A stretch of DNA of 64,000 nt from Pandoraea captiosa (GCF_902459775.1 NZ_CABPSQ010000001.1:806001-870000), one strand, 5' to 3'; shown: positions 44,358 through 53,465, counted from the first letter of the stretch. Notes: generated from the letters alone by a model not told the origin. Numbers and translations are program-made.

Positions 44358-45629
44358 ATGCATGTGGACCTGCTGATCAACAACGTGTGCGTACGCGACG
44401 ATGCGCCGCTCGTGGACATCGCCATCAAGGGAGGACGCATCGCAGCGATCGAGCCGGGCATCGACGCCGGCGCAGATGAGCGCATCGATGCGCAGGGACG
44501 TGCCGCGATCCCCGGTCTCGTCGAGGCGCACCTCCATCTTGACAAGGCGCTGCTGCATCGTCGTCTGCCGGCGCGCTTCGGCACGCTCGACGAAGCCATC
44601 CGTGTCACGGGCATTCTCAAGAGCAAGCAGGAGCGCGAAGACGTACTCGACCGCTCGCGTCAGGTCCTCGACATGGCAGTGAAGAACGGCACCGTAGCCG
44701 TGCGCGCGCACCCTGACGTCGACCTGATTCAGGGCCTCATCGGCGTGGAGACGCTGCTCGCGCTCAAGGACGAATACGACAGCCTGCTCGACCTGCAAAT
44801 CGTCGCGTTCCCGCAGGAAGGCATTCTGAAGTCGAAGGGCACCTACGAACTGATGATCGACGCCCTTCGCATGGGCGCGGACGTCGTGGGCGGTTGTCCC
44901 TATAACGAACTGAACTGGGACGACACCAAGCGTCACATCGACATCGTGTTCGAGCTCGCCCAGCGCTTCGACGCCCCTGTCGACATGCACGCCGACTTCG
45001 CGGACGACACTGCGGACCAGCGCTTTGCCGCTATTTCGTACATCGCGCAGAAAACCATCGAGACCGGTTATCAGGGACGCGTGTCGCTCGGGCACGTGAC
45101 GAGTCTCGGTGCGCTCGACAACGACGCGCTCGCCCCCGTCATCGAACAGATTCGACTCGCGGGCATCAGCATCGTGACGCTGCCCGCGACAGACCTGTAT
45201 CTGGGCGGACGCAAGGACGTGCAGAACCCGCGTCGCGGACTCACGCCCGTCAAGGCGCTGCATACCGCCGGCGTGAACGTCGCGTATTCGTCCAACAACG
45301 TGCGCAACGCCTTCACACCGTTCGGCAAGGCCGACATGTTGCAGATCGGCAATCTGCTCGCCCACGTTGCACAGTTCGGGGTGCCCGAGCACCAGCAGGC
45401 GATTCTCGACATGGGCACGCACAACGCAGCGCGCGCCATCGGCCTGTCGCATGACTACGGCATCGCTGTAGGCAAGCAGGCCGATCTCATCATTCTGGAT
45501 ACGTTCCGGGTGGCCGACGCGCTGCTCGACATCCCGCCACGCCTGTGGGTCATCAAACGCGGCCGCATCACGGTCGTGACGCAGCATCACTGCGAAATTC
45601 ACCGGCATTCATGTTGTTGTGCGCAATGA
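44358..45629 (+). CDS. Cytosine deaminase-like amidohydrolase
   Basis: 423 residues, amidohydrolase superfamily, cytosine-deaminase-like branch. The metal-binding HxH is in VEAHLHLDKALL, then DMHADF with a further His, VSLGHVTSLG, and a final metal-site region around YSSNNVRNAFTP. The C-terminal end is unusual, with a His/Cys-rich tail (HHCEIHRHSCCCAQ) that may be an extension. Such enzymes deaminate or hydrolyse N-heterocycles. AAGGAG lies eight bases before the ATG. It heads an operon with DUF1097; a second homologous amidohydrolase is encoded at 50309-51556. Confidence 0.9.
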   Translation: MHVDLLINNVCVRDDAPLVDIAIKGGRIAAIEPGIDAGADERIDAQGRAAIPGLVEAHLHLDKALLHRRLPARFGTLDEAIRVTGILKSKQEREDVLDRSRQVLDMAVKNGTVAVRAHPDVDLIQGLIGVETLLALKDEYDSLLDLQIVAFPQEGILKSKGTYELMIDALRMGADVVGGCPYNELNWDDTKRHIDIVFELAQRFDAPVDMHADFADDTADQRFAAISYIAQKTIETGYQGRVSLGHVTSLGALDNDALAPVIEQIRLAGISIVTLPATDLYLGGRKDVQNPRRGLTPVKALHTAGVNVAYSSNNVRNAFTPFGKADMLQIGNLLAHVAQFGVPEHQQAILDMGTHNAARAIGLSHDYGIAVGKQADLIILDTFRVADALLDIPPRLWVIKRGRITVVTQHHCEIHRHSCCCAQ

Positions 45630-45657
45630 AGTTCTCATAACACTCAAGGAGACGATC

Positions 45658-46194
45658 ATGAAGAAGCTGCCTGCGGAAGTCGTTGCCTCACTGCTTGCTG
45701 TCACCACCATCCCGATTGCGATGCTGCCGTTGCACCTGCCTCCCTGGGCGATTTTCATCAGTTGGGCCGCGACCTTCGCGATGGGCGGCCCGACGCTGGT
45801 GAACCTCAAGCGCATCTGGGCGACGCTGCCCGTGGGCTCGTGCTTTGCCTTCCTGATCGTGCTCGGATTCAAGCAGGCTGCCACGCAGTTCAGCGGCAAC
45901 ACGCTGATTCTGGCCGAGATGGTGATTCTCTTCGTCGGTAACGGGTCGATGATGGCGCTCGCCCGCGTCTTCCCGGGCCTGAACTTCATTCCCGGCATGT
46001 TCTTCGGCTTCGCGACGTACTTCGCCACGCTGTTCGGCGGCTTCGGACCGGTGGCGCAGGACCCGTTTGCAGCGCTCGCCGCCGCTGTCGCCATGAACGC
46101 CCTGGGCCCCGTCTACGCGTGGCTGAAGGAGCGTTACTCGGCGCCGGAGGTGACGCATCAGCGCAACTGGAAGGGTTGGAAGGCGGAAGTCTGA
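45658..46194 (+). CDS. DUF1097 membrane protein
   Basis: 178 residues, DUF1097 family, with about five hydrophobic segments; the first is preceded by MKKLPAEVVASLLAVTTIP. The start at 45658 is chosen over an upstream ATG because AAGGAG lies six bases before it. The family is found next to nucleobase- and ureide-related genes and is suspected to be a permease or transporter subunit, but no activity is known to me. It follows the amidohydrolase by 28 bp, so import or export of that enzyme's substrate or product is a reasonable inference. Confidence 0.8.
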   Translation: MKKLPAEVVASLLAVTTIPIAMLPLHLPPWAIFISWAATFAMGGPTLVNLKRIWATLPVGSCFAFLIVLGFKQAATQFSGNTLILAEMVILFVGNGSMMALARVFPGLNFIPGMFFGFATYFATLFGGFGPVAQDPFAALAAAVAMNALGPVYAWLKERYSAPEVTHQRNWKGWKAEV

Positions 46195-46215
46195 TCCGAC
46201 GATTCGGTGCGTCTT

Positions 46216-46270
46216 CGATGCCTCTCCGATGCCTCTCCGATGGGGCTTCGATGGGGCTTCGATGGGGCTT
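46216..46270. repeat. 11-bp tandem repeat, five copies
   Basis: Two copies of CGATGCCTCTC followed by three of CGATGGGGCTT. It lies between the DUF1097 stop and the gamma-glutamyltransferase start, in the leader of the latter. Confidence 0.9.
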
Positions 46271-46367
46271 CGACGATGCTTTGATGTGCGCACGAAGCGT
46301 CGCCAGTGTCGGGCACGCTTCGTCGTTTGATGAGATCCCAGAAAAGGTTCCAACAGGGGAGAACGGC

Positions 46368-48197
46368 ATGACGTTTGAGCAAAAAATGGCCGAAGGGCTG
46401 ATGACGACACAACCGGCCACCGCCGGCGACGCTGCCAGCCTCGCGGCGCGTCGGAATTTTCTGATGGGTACGGCAGCGCTGGCAGGAAGCGCCGTGCTGC
46501 CGCTCTCGACGGCATCGGCGGCATCCACGGCATCGGCGGCGTCAGTCGCCACCGCCGCCACGGTCACCGAAGCCGTCGGTTCCGCCTCCATGCCCCAGGC
46601 AAGGACGGGCACGAACGATCCGCGTCTCGCGCGATCCACGCGGGGCATGGTCACCAGTCCGCATGCATTGGCGAGCGAAGCGGGACTGGAAGTGCTGCGT
46701 GCGGGCGGGAACGCCATCGAGGCGGCGATCGCCATTGGCGCCGTGTTGAGCGTGACTTATCCGCACTTCACGGGACTGGGGGGCGACGCCTTCATGGTCA
46801 TCAGCGACCGTGACGGCAATGTCCGCACGTTGTCCGGCATCGGACAGGCCGCCGCGCAACCGCCGGCATATGCCGGCGCCATTCCTGTGCGCGGGCCGGG
46901 GGCAACACTTACCACGGCGGCGACCGTCGCCATCTGGGACAAGGCATACGACATCAGCCGCAAGCAGTGGAACGGGCAGCAAGCCTGGTCGTCGCTGTTT
47001 TCGCGCGCGACCGAGTATGCGGCAAACGGCTTTCCGATCACGCCGTCGCAGCACTTCTGGCAGACGTTTCGCGCTGGCGACCTACCCAACTGGGAGGGTT
47101 TCTCGTCTGTCTTCATGCCGAACGGTCGTATCCCGCAGGTCGGTGAACGATTCCATCAACCGGCGCTCGCCAGAAGTCTCGACAGCATCGCAACACATGG
47201 CGGACGCGAGTTTTACGAAGGCGATCTCGCTGCACGCATTGCCGCCGGCCTCAAGCGAGTCGGCTCTCCGCTGCGCGCGAGCGATCTGTCGCGTGCGCAG
47301 GCGCGTGAAGAGGCGCCGTTGCGCGTGGCCTATCGTGATGGCGAGTTGCTGGGACTGCGCCCGCCAACGCAAGGGGTGACCACACTGGAGATCATGGGCA
47401 TTCTCAATCGCTTCGATCTCAAGTCGATGCCCGAAGGCAGTCCGGACTATTACCACGTGCTTGTCGAAGCGGTGAAGCTCGCCTTCATCGACCGCAACCG
47501 TTATGTGGCCGATCCCGACTTCGTCGACGTGCCCGTGGACCGTTTGCTCGCGAGCGCGAATCTCGATGCGCACGCCCGCAGCATTCGGATGGATCGCGCC
47601 ATGCCCTGGCCACATGTCTTCAAGACCGGGGATACCGTTTATATCGGCGCAGCAGACGCTCAGGGCAATTGCGTGAGCATGTTGCAGACGGTGTATTTCG
47701 ACTGGGGCAGCGGTGTTGTGCTCGGCGACACCGGCGTGCTGTGGCATAACCGTGGCGCGTCGTTCAGTCTCGACCCGTCCAGTGCGAACGTGCTCGCCGG
47801 TGGCAAACGACCATTCCATACGCTCAATCCGGGCATGTATCTGAAGCAGGGACGCCCGCAATTGCTCTATGGCACGCAGGGCGCCGACGGTCAGCCGCAG
47901 ACGCTCGCCGCCGTGCTCACGCGCCTGATCGATTACGACATGGATCCGCTCGCCGCGCTCAGGCGGCCCCGCTTTCTGCTCGGCAAGACCTTCTCCGATT
48001 CGCGCGACAGCCTCAAGCTCGAACAGGACGCGGGTGCCGATGTCTTTTCGGCCCTGGCGGCACGTGGGCACGAGATGAGCCCGCTGCCACCGCAAAGCCA
48101 GTTGGCGGGGCATCCGGGCGCGATTCGCATCGGGGAGCACGGGCAAATGAGCGGCGCCCACGATCCCCGCAGCGACGGACGGGCATTGGGCGCGTAA
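46368..48197 (+). CDS. ggt: Gamma-glutamyltransferase, Tat-exported
   Basis: 609 residues. The N-terminus has ARRNFLMGTAALAGSAVLP, a twin-arginine signal, followed by a Ser/Ala repeat region. The enzyme begins around RSTRGMVTSPHALASEAGL. The autoprocessing and catalytic threonine is Thr423 in TGDTVYIGAAD, which aligns with the TTHYS start of the small subunit of E. coli GGT, and the substrate region LGDTGVLWHNR follows. Expected to be a periplasmic enzyme cleaving glutathione or gamma-glutamyl peptides and amides. AGGGGAG precedes the ATG. It follows DUF1097 by 173 bp and may be separately transcribed. Confidence 0.9.
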   Translation: MTFEQKMAEGLMTTQPATAGDAASLAARRNFLMGTAALAGSAVLPLSTASAASTASAASVATAATVTEAVGSASMPQARTGTNDPRLARSTRGMVTSPHALASEAGLEVLRAGGNAIEAAIAIGAVLSVTYPHFTGLGGDAFMVISDRDGNVRTLSGIGQAAAQPPAYAGAIPVRGPGATLTTAATVAIWDKAYDISRKQWNGQQAWSSLFSRATEYAANGFPITPSQHFWQTFRAGDLPNWEGFSSVFMPNGRIPQVGERFHQPALARSLDSIATHGGREFYEGDLAARIAAGLKRVGSPLRASDLSRAQAREEAPLRVAYRDGELLGLRPPTQGVTTLEIMGILNRFDLKSMPEGSPDYYHVLVEAVKLAFIDRNRYVADPDFVDVPVDRLLASANLDAHARSIRMDRAMPWPHVFKTGDTVYIGAADAQGNCVSMLQTVYFDWGSGVVLGDTGVLWHNRGASFSLDPSSANVLAGGKRPFHTLNPGMYLKQGRPQLLYGTQGADGQPQTLAAVLTRLIDYDMDPLAALRRPRFLLGKTFSDSRDSLKLEQDAGADVFSALAARGHEMSPLPPQSQLAGHPGAIRIGEHGQMSGAHDPRSDGRALGA

Positions 48198-48309
48198 TGG
48201 GGCAGGGGGGGCGCGCGGCGCTTCGCCCGTGCCGGGACCGCCCCGAAAACCCCAGTTGTCGGGCGTTCGCCGCGCATGATAAAAGGTCTGCCATCCATCG
48301 ACAAAATGA

Positions 48310-49257
48310 ATGCCCAACATGGCTGGCAGTGCAAAATCGAATCGACCGCCCGATCGTCTCAATCGTCCAAACCGTCCAAGCCGTGTCAATCGGCCACTTT
48401 TCGATCTGGACCTGCTGCGCTCGATCCTCATGGTGGCCGATTGCGGCAGCTTCACGACGGCCGCCGCACGCCTGCATTCGACACAGTCCACGGTCAGTCA
48501 AAAGGTGCGGCGTCTCGAGGACATGGTGGGGCACAAACTGCTCGACCGTGGCAATCGCGAAGTGCATGCGACGGATGCCGGGGAACTGCTGCTGGGTTAC
48601 GCACGCCAGATGCTCGCCCTTAACGACCAGATGTTCGAGGCGCTCTCGGGCGCCGTGGTGGCTGTGACCGTCCGGCTGGGCGTGCCGGAGGATTTCGCCA
48701 CGGGCGCCACCACTCAGGTGCTCGCGCGTTTCAACCGTCAGTATCCTCAGGTCAAACTGGAAGTCACGAGCGGGCTGAGTCGCGATCTGCTTGGCAGCTA
48801 CGATCATGGCGAACTCGACCTCGTGCTGGTCAAGCAGCGCCGCAATAGTCGCGAGTCGGTGGCAAGCCGCCCGGAAAAGCTGGCTTGGATCGACAGTGCG
48901 AAGCATCCGTCGTTCGGGCTCGATCCGGTGCCGTTGGTCACATTCCCGACGCGCGGACTCTATCGCGACGACATGATCAATGCGCTCGAATCGATGGGCC
49001 GCAATTGGCGCATCAGCTTCACGAGTTCGAGCCTGAGCGGCATTCAGGGCGCTGTGGCCGATGGGATGGGGATCAGTCTGGTGCCGCCGCGCGCCGTGTT
49101 ACCGGGGCATGTGGTGCTGGGCCGGGCGCAGGGGCTGCCGGCCATCGACACGTTCGAGCTGGCGATCTTTCACCGCCCGACGGCCGACCCGATGGTCGGG
49201 GCGCTGGCCAAGGTGCTGGTGGGACTGTTGGAATCGAAGCCGCGCGCATCGAAGTGA
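48310..49257 (+). CDS. LysR-family transcriptional regulator
   Basis: 315 residues. The HTH follows an atypical ~30-residue basic N-terminus with an Asn-Arg-Pro repeat (NRPNRPSRVNRP). The recognition region is GSFTTAAARLHSTQSTVSQKV. The effector domain is standard. The start could also lie later, as the basic extension has no counterpart in most LysR proteins. It is convergent with the ureidoglycine aminohydrolase gene and follows the gamma-glutamyltransferase, so it may control either or both nitrogen units. Confidence 0.85.
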   Translation: MPNMAGSAKSNRPPDRLNRPNRPSRVNRPLFDLDLLRSILMVADCGSFTTAAARLHSTQSTVSQKVRRLEDMVGHKLLDRGNREVHATDAGELLLGYARQMLALNDQMFEALSGAVVAVTVRLGVPEDFATGATTQVLARFNRQYPQVKLEVTSGLSRDLLGSYDHGELDLVLVKQRRNSRESVASRPEKLAWIDSAKHPSFGLDPVPLVTFPTRGLYRDDMINALESMGRNWRISFTSSSLSGIQGAVADGMGISLVPPRAVLPGHVVLGRAQGLPAIDTFELAIFHRPTADPMVGALAKVLVGLLESKPRASK

Positions 49258-49308
49258 CCGATACGACTGGACGACACGCGCGGCGCAGAGCGACGGGACA
49301 GAGGCCGC

Positions 49309-50148
49309 TTACTTCGGCTGCGCGCCCAGCGTCAGCGTCATGTGACGGTTGACGTCTTTGTACAGCAGGTAACGGAACGGGCCGGGGCCGCCCGCGTAGC
49401 AAGCCTGCGGGCAGAACGCACGCAACCACATGAAGTCACCGGCTTCGACTTCCACCCAGTCCTGATTCAGACGGTAGACGGCCTTGCCTTCAAGCACGTA
49501 CAGGCCGTGCTCCATGACGTGGGTCTCCGCGAACGGGATCACGCCGCCGGGCTGGAACGTCACGATGTTGACGTGCATGTCGTGGCGCATGTCCTGAATG
49601 TCCACGAAGCGCGTCGTCACCCAGCGGCCATCGGTACCCGGCATCGGAATCGGCTCGACATCCTGCTCGTTCTTCACGAACGGCTCCGGATACGGCAGAC
49701 CTTCCACGGCCTGATAGTGCTTGCGGATCCAGTGGAAGCGGGCCGTGCTCTGGCTGTGGTTGCGCAGTTGCCAGTCGGTCGCGGGCGGGATGAACGCATA
49801 ACCACCTGGCGTGAGCGTATTCGCCTTGCCCTGGATCGTGACCGTGATTTCGCCTTCGACGACGAACAGCACGCCTTCGGCCTTGTCGTCCTGCTCCGGT
49901 TTATCGCTGCCACCGCCGGCACCGACTTCCATGATGTATTGAGCGAACGTTTCGGCGAAGCCTGAGAGCGGGCGCGCCAGCACCCAGAGGCGGGTGTTGT
50001 CCCAGAACGGCAGATGGCTCGTGACGATGTCGCGCATCACACCCTTCGGAATGACGGCGTATGCCTCGGTGAACATGGCGCGGTCGGTGAGCAGTTCGGT
50101 TTGACCCGGATGCCCGCCATGCGGCGCGTAATACGTAGTCTTCGACAT
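49309..50148 (-). CDS. allE: (S)-ureidoglycine aminohydrolase-like bicupin
   Basis: 279 residues, bicupin of the ureidoglycine aminohydrolase (UGHY/AllE) family: MSKTTYYAPHGGHPGQTEL, then GVMRDIVTSHLPFWDNTRLW, VLFVVEGEITVTI, and a second cupin core VIPFAETHVMEHGLYVLEGKAVY with the metal ligands His, Glu and His. In purine breakdown it releases ammonia from (S)-ureidoglycine to give ureidoglycolate. AGGAG lies eight bases before the ATG. It is downstream of and probably cotranscribed with the amidohydrolase at 50309, 160 bp apart. No other allantoin genes are in the window. Confidence 0.85.
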   Translation of the reverse strand: MSKTTYYAPHGGHPGQTELLTDRAMFTEAYAVIPKGVMRDIVTSHLPFWDNTRLWVLARPLSGFAETFAQYIMEVGAGGGSDKPEQDDKAEGVLFVVEGEITVTIQGKANTLTPGGYAFIPPATDWQLRNHSQSTARFHWIRKHYQAVEGLPYPEPFVKNEQDVEPIPMPGTDGRWVTTRFVDIQDMRHDMHVNIVTFQPGGVIPFAETHVMEHGLYVLEGKAVYRLNQDWVEVEAGDFMWLRAFCPQACYAGGPGPFRYLLYKDVNRHMTLTLGAQPK

Positions 50149-50308
50149 GTTGGTTGGCTCCTGATGCATTCTGATTTTTCTCCCCATCGTCCGTCGCCGG
50201 GCCCCTCGGTCGGGTCTGTACGCTTTGGGGGCGCGCACAGATCGCGTCACTTCGGTGCAACGAACGCATGCGATGCCGTCGCGGGGCGCGCGGCGTCGCG
50301 CATGACAG

Positions 50309-51556
50309 TCAGGTCGGGGTGGACCCTGCTGTGTCCCTGAGCAGGGCAGGGTCCAGCGCGAGTTGCGCCGGGCCGCCCCAATAACGCCCGTGGCGGAAGA
50401 CCGCGCGCGCAGCCGGTGCGGCGGCCACGGCGGCGGCTGCGTTCGGCGCGTCGAAGACGACGAAGCTCGCCTCGCAGCCCACTTGCAGTCCGTAATCGGT
50501 TTTGCCGATGACGCGTGCGGCGGCGCTCGTGGCCATCTCCAGCGCAACGCGCAGATCGTCGTCCGTGTAAAAGCCCGAGCGATAACCGATCAGCATCGCG
50601 CGCTGCAGCATGTCGCCGTTGCCGTACGGCCACCAGCTATCCTGAATGTTGTCGTTGCCCGTGAATACGCACACGCCCGCTTCGCGCAGGCGCAGAATCG
50701 GCGGGAACGCGCGATCACCCGGCGCGTTGGTCATGATCGAAACGTCGGCGTCTGCCAGCGCGCGGGCGATCGTGTCGAGTTCGTTCGGACCAATGTCGCC
50801 CAGCCCGTATGCGTGGCTCACGCTCACCCGTCCCTGCAAGCCGGCGGCCTGCGTGCGCGAGGCGATGCGATGCAACTGCGCCAGTCCGATATCGCCGGGC
50901 TCATGCAGATGGATATCGATTTTCGTACCGTATTTTTCCGCGATGCCGAAGATCACATTCAGCTGGCCATGCGGGTCGCCGTCGAGTGTGGTCGGGTCGA
51001 TGCCGCCAATCACTTGCACGCCAGCACGCACGGCGTCTTCGAGCACCCGTGCGGTGCCGGGGCAACTCATGACACCGGCCTGCGGGAATGCGACGAGTTC
51101 GATGTCCAGCCATTCGCGCCACGTCTCGCGCATGGTCATGATTTCGTTGAGATGGGACAGGCCCGTGCTGGCATCGACGTCGACATGGCAGCGCATGGCG
51201 ACGGTGCCGAAGGACGCCGTTTGCCGCATCAGGGCGTCCGCGCGTTGCGCCATCGGGGCGGCGGCAGCGATTTCCTGCTTCTCTGCGGCGAGACGCTCGC
51301 GCAGGGTGGCTGCGGGACGATGGGGCCGCCAGCGGTCGCCGACGAAGCTCTTGTCCAGATGGATGTGGCCGTCGACAAAACCGGGCAACACCAGCTTGCC
51401 TTGCAGATCGATGACCTCAGCGCTGGCGGCGCCGGGCAGATCCGGTGTCGGGGCGCCAATGTAGGTGAAGCGACCGTCGCGCGTGGCGAGGGTCATCGGC
51501 GCGCCGTCGGCATCGACAGCGCCCTGAAAAATGCGGTGGTGACCGGAGGAACTCAT
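50309..51556 (-). CDS. Cytosine deaminase-like amidohydrolase (second copy)
   Basis: 415 residues, same family as the amidohydrolase at 44358 but clearly diverged. HxH in FVDGHIHLDKSFVGD, then KIDIHLHEPGD, VSHAYGLGD and FTGNDNIQDSWWPYGNGD, matching the deaminase pattern with its Asp. Substrate most likely a cyclic ureide or pyrimidine-like N-heterocycle. It is the first gene of the unit with the aminohydrolase, a pairing that points to ureide or purine nitrogen release. The promoter should lie in 51557-51750, where a 15-bp palindrome is found. Confidence 0.85.
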   Translation of the reverse strand: MSSSGHHRIFQGAVDADGAPMTLATRDGRFTYIGAPTPDLPGAASAEVIDLQGKLVLPGFVDGHIHLDKSFVGDRWRPHRPAATLRERLAAEKQEIAAAAPMAQRADALMRQTASFGTVAMRCHVDVDASTGLSHLNEIMTMRETWREWLDIELVAFPQAGVMSCPGTARVLEDAVRAGVQVIGGIDPTTLDGDPHGQLNVIFGIAEKYGTKIDIHLHEPGDIGLAQLHRIASRTQAAGLQGRVSVSHAYGLGDIGPNELDTIARALADADVSIMTNAPGDRAFPPILRLREAGVCVFTGNDNIQDSWWPYGNGDMLQRAMLIGYRSGFYTDDDLRVALEMATSAAARVIGKTDYGLQVGCEASFVVFDAPNAAAAVAAAPAARAVFRHGRYWGGPAQLALDPALLRDTAGSTPT

Positions 51557-51861
51557 GGAACGACCTCTGTACTGCCCGGGCCCTCGCTGGCGCTGCGTTC
51601 CGTGTGGGTGGGCGCCGCCGCGCCGCGGGGTCTCTTGGGGGAGTGAAACGGTGGGGTAAGACTTACAAGATAGCGAACCGGTCGCGCATCGACAAATTAA
51701 ATATTGGAATGCACGGCATTCGATTTACAAATAGTTGGCGTCGATGTATCGGTGTCCCGCATGTGTTCCATCCACTGCTATCTGCCACCGGCCGTTGTGG
51801 TCTGCCGCGGTCCGCTGTGGTCCGCTGCGGTGGATGCGCCGTGCCATGGTCGGCGACGGGT
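51557..51861. other. 305-bp intergenic region upstream of amidohydrolase
   Basis: No gene is seen. It carries an AT-rich patch (51690-51735), the 15-bp palindrome listed next, and GC-rich GGTCTGCCG/GGTCCGCTG imperfect repeats at about 51798-51840. Confidence 0.6.
51707..51721. promoter_or_regulatory. 15-bp palindrome upstream of amidohydrolase
   Basis: GAATGC-ACG-GCATTC, perfect arms, within the AT-rich patch about 150 bp ahead of the amidohydrolase start. Plausible LysR or GntR-type site. Confidence 0.45.
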
Positions 51862-52392
51862 TCACAGCACGGCGATGGGCACTGTCCAGCCGAAGCGGCC
51901 CAGAACGGCGGCGTCGCGGTCCGTGACGATCGCCTGGACGGTCAGCGTCGCCTTGCCGCTGGCGACGACCTGCGCCTGCCAGAACGCGTCCGGTGCAGGG
52001 CGTGCGATGGCGTCTCCCGGCGAGCCGGGCAGCGGCGCATACCGAACGGCGTTGTCGTCGACATGAAGCTGCAGATTGCCAAGCACCGCTTCGTCGGCCA
52101 GCGAGAGGTGCAACAGCACGGCATGCTCGCCGCGCATGGCGAGGGGTGTCCAGCGCAGCCGTAGTCGAGCGCCCGGACGGACGTCGAGCGGCCAGGTCGT
52201 CGTGTTGACGCCTGTCAACGCGTCGGCGCCGGATGACAGGCAAAAGCAGGCGCTGCCGTCGACGGCGGTCGTGTGTGCATCGCCCACCGGCGAATCGTGC
52301 GGATGATCGAGCAGTGTCACCGTGTCGATGGCGAGCAGCACGTCGGCGGCGCTTTCGTCATGAAGGTCGCCACAGGTCGATGGGTCGGACAT
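51862..52392 (-). CDS. AidA/PixA family protein (diverged copy)
   Basis: 176 residues, PixA/AidA (inclusion body) family. The N-terminal ADVLLAIDTVTLL strand and C-terminal TLTVQAIVTDRD...FGWTVPI pattern match family members, but the middle is diverged and lacks the canonical cysteines. AAGGAG precedes the ATG. Known relatives are quorum-sensing-controlled AidA of Burkholderia and PixA crystalline inclusion protein of Xenorhabdus; their mechanism is not settled. It lies 95 bp downstream of a more typical family member, probably in one transcript. Confidence 0.75.
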   Translation of the reverse strand: MSDPSTCGDLHDESAADVLLAIDTVTLLDHPHDSPVGDAHTTAVDGSACFCLSSGADALTGVNTTTWPLDVRPGARLRLRWTPLAMRGEHAVLLHLSLADEAVLGNLQLHVDDNAVRYAPLPGSPGDAIARPAPDAFWQAQVVASGKATLTVQAIVTDRDAAVLGRFGWTVPIAVL

Positions 52393-52487
52393 GGAGACTC
52401 CTTGCGGCAAGGTATGCGCGCGCTCCCGCGCCCGGCTTGCGTGGTGCGCCCTGGTGTGGCGTGGCGCGGGAGAGCAGCGCTGATGGC

Positions 52488-52991
52488 TTAGTGGTTGCGG
52501 ATGGTGATGAACGGGTCCCACTGATAGCAGCCGCAGACATTGCCGCCACGATCGAGCACCATGAACTGGAAGTGGTAGGTCACGCGCCCGGTCTTGAGCG
52601 TCTCGCAAGACCAGAAATAGTTCGAACACTGCTGCTTCTTCGGCTTGGTCGGATCGGGCGGATTCGGTACCGGGATAATGACCTCGGCCTCGCGCGGCGA
52701 GGGGGGCGAGATCAGCTCATTGCCTTGATTGCCCACGAATTTGTAGAAGATGCACGACTGCTCGAAGCCCAGCGAAAGGGAGCATTCGCGCCACCGGATG
52801 ACGTCGCCGACCGTGGCTGCGACATCCAGTTCGCCACCCGCCTGACCACTGACGACGTTGCCCTGCGTCACGATCATGAAGACATGCTTGAAGTCGATGA
52901 TCGGTGGGTTGGCCATGCTGCAGTTCTTGCCGTACCGGTCGAGGATCGTCTTGGTGTCGATACTGACCAGCACATCGGTGATTTGGGACAT
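52488..52991 (-). CDS. AidA/PixA family protein (typical copy)
   Basis: 167 residues with the canonical start MSQITDVLVSIDTKTILDRY followed by FKHVFMIVTQGNVVSGQAGG and C-terminal TYHFQFMVLDRGGNVCGCYQWDPF. Cytoplasmic, beta-rich. Six cysteines are present, including Cys-x-Cys near the end. GGAGA lies about seven bases before the ATG. It leads the pair with the diverged copy; the 474-bp upstream region may carry a regulated promoter. Confidence 0.85.
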   Translation of the reverse strand: MSQITDVLVSIDTKTILDRYGKNCSMANPPIIDFKHVFMIVTQGNVVSGQAGGELDVAATVGDVIRWRECSLSLGFEQSCIFYKFVGNQGNELISPPSPREAEVIIPVPNPPDPTKPKKQQCSNYFWSCETLKTGRVTYHFQFMVLDRGGNVCGCYQWDPFITIRNH

Positions 52992-53465
52992 GTGTGTCTC
53001 CACGAAAGGCTCAGGGAATGCCGTCGGCCCCGTGAGGGCGACGGCCCGCAAACGCGAAGCGAATCGGTATCCGTGCCCGCCCGTCAACAGGGAGAGCGCA
53101 GGCATGCCGCGCGCCGCGTTTCACCGATGGAGCCTAGGCAGCGCCCAAGCGTCGGACAACCTCATACGGGCGGCTCACTTTGCGTGACATTGGTGCGCAA
53201 AGCCGCGCGGGGGCGAGCGTTGGCGTCATCGCGCGTCGCTCACCAATCGATGGATTGGAGCGGAACCACTTAAAGGACCACTTAAAGGGCCGCTTAAAGG
53301 GCCGCTTAAAGGACCGGCGCGCGACGCCTCGTCAACGGGCGCGGGCGTTGAAATACGTGAGCGAACGAACGGCGGCTGGCGCGGGCGGCGTCAGGGGAGG
53401 CGGGAGGCGATGGAAGGAAGGATGGGGAGGCCGGGCGCACAGCGTTGTGGCCCGGCACCGCACGG
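52992..53465. other. 474-bp region upstream of the AidA pair
   Basis: No gene is seen on either strand. It contains the 12-bp tandem array and should include the AidA promoter on the minus strand. The right-hand 120 bp are very G-rich and end at the GntR stop codon. Confidence 0.6.
53266..53313. repeat. 12-bp tandem repeat, four copies
   Basis: Four copies of CCRCTTAAAGGR in tandem, with one to two base changes between copies. It lies about 270 bp upstream of the AidA start, between that gene and the GntR gene. Confidence 0.95.
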
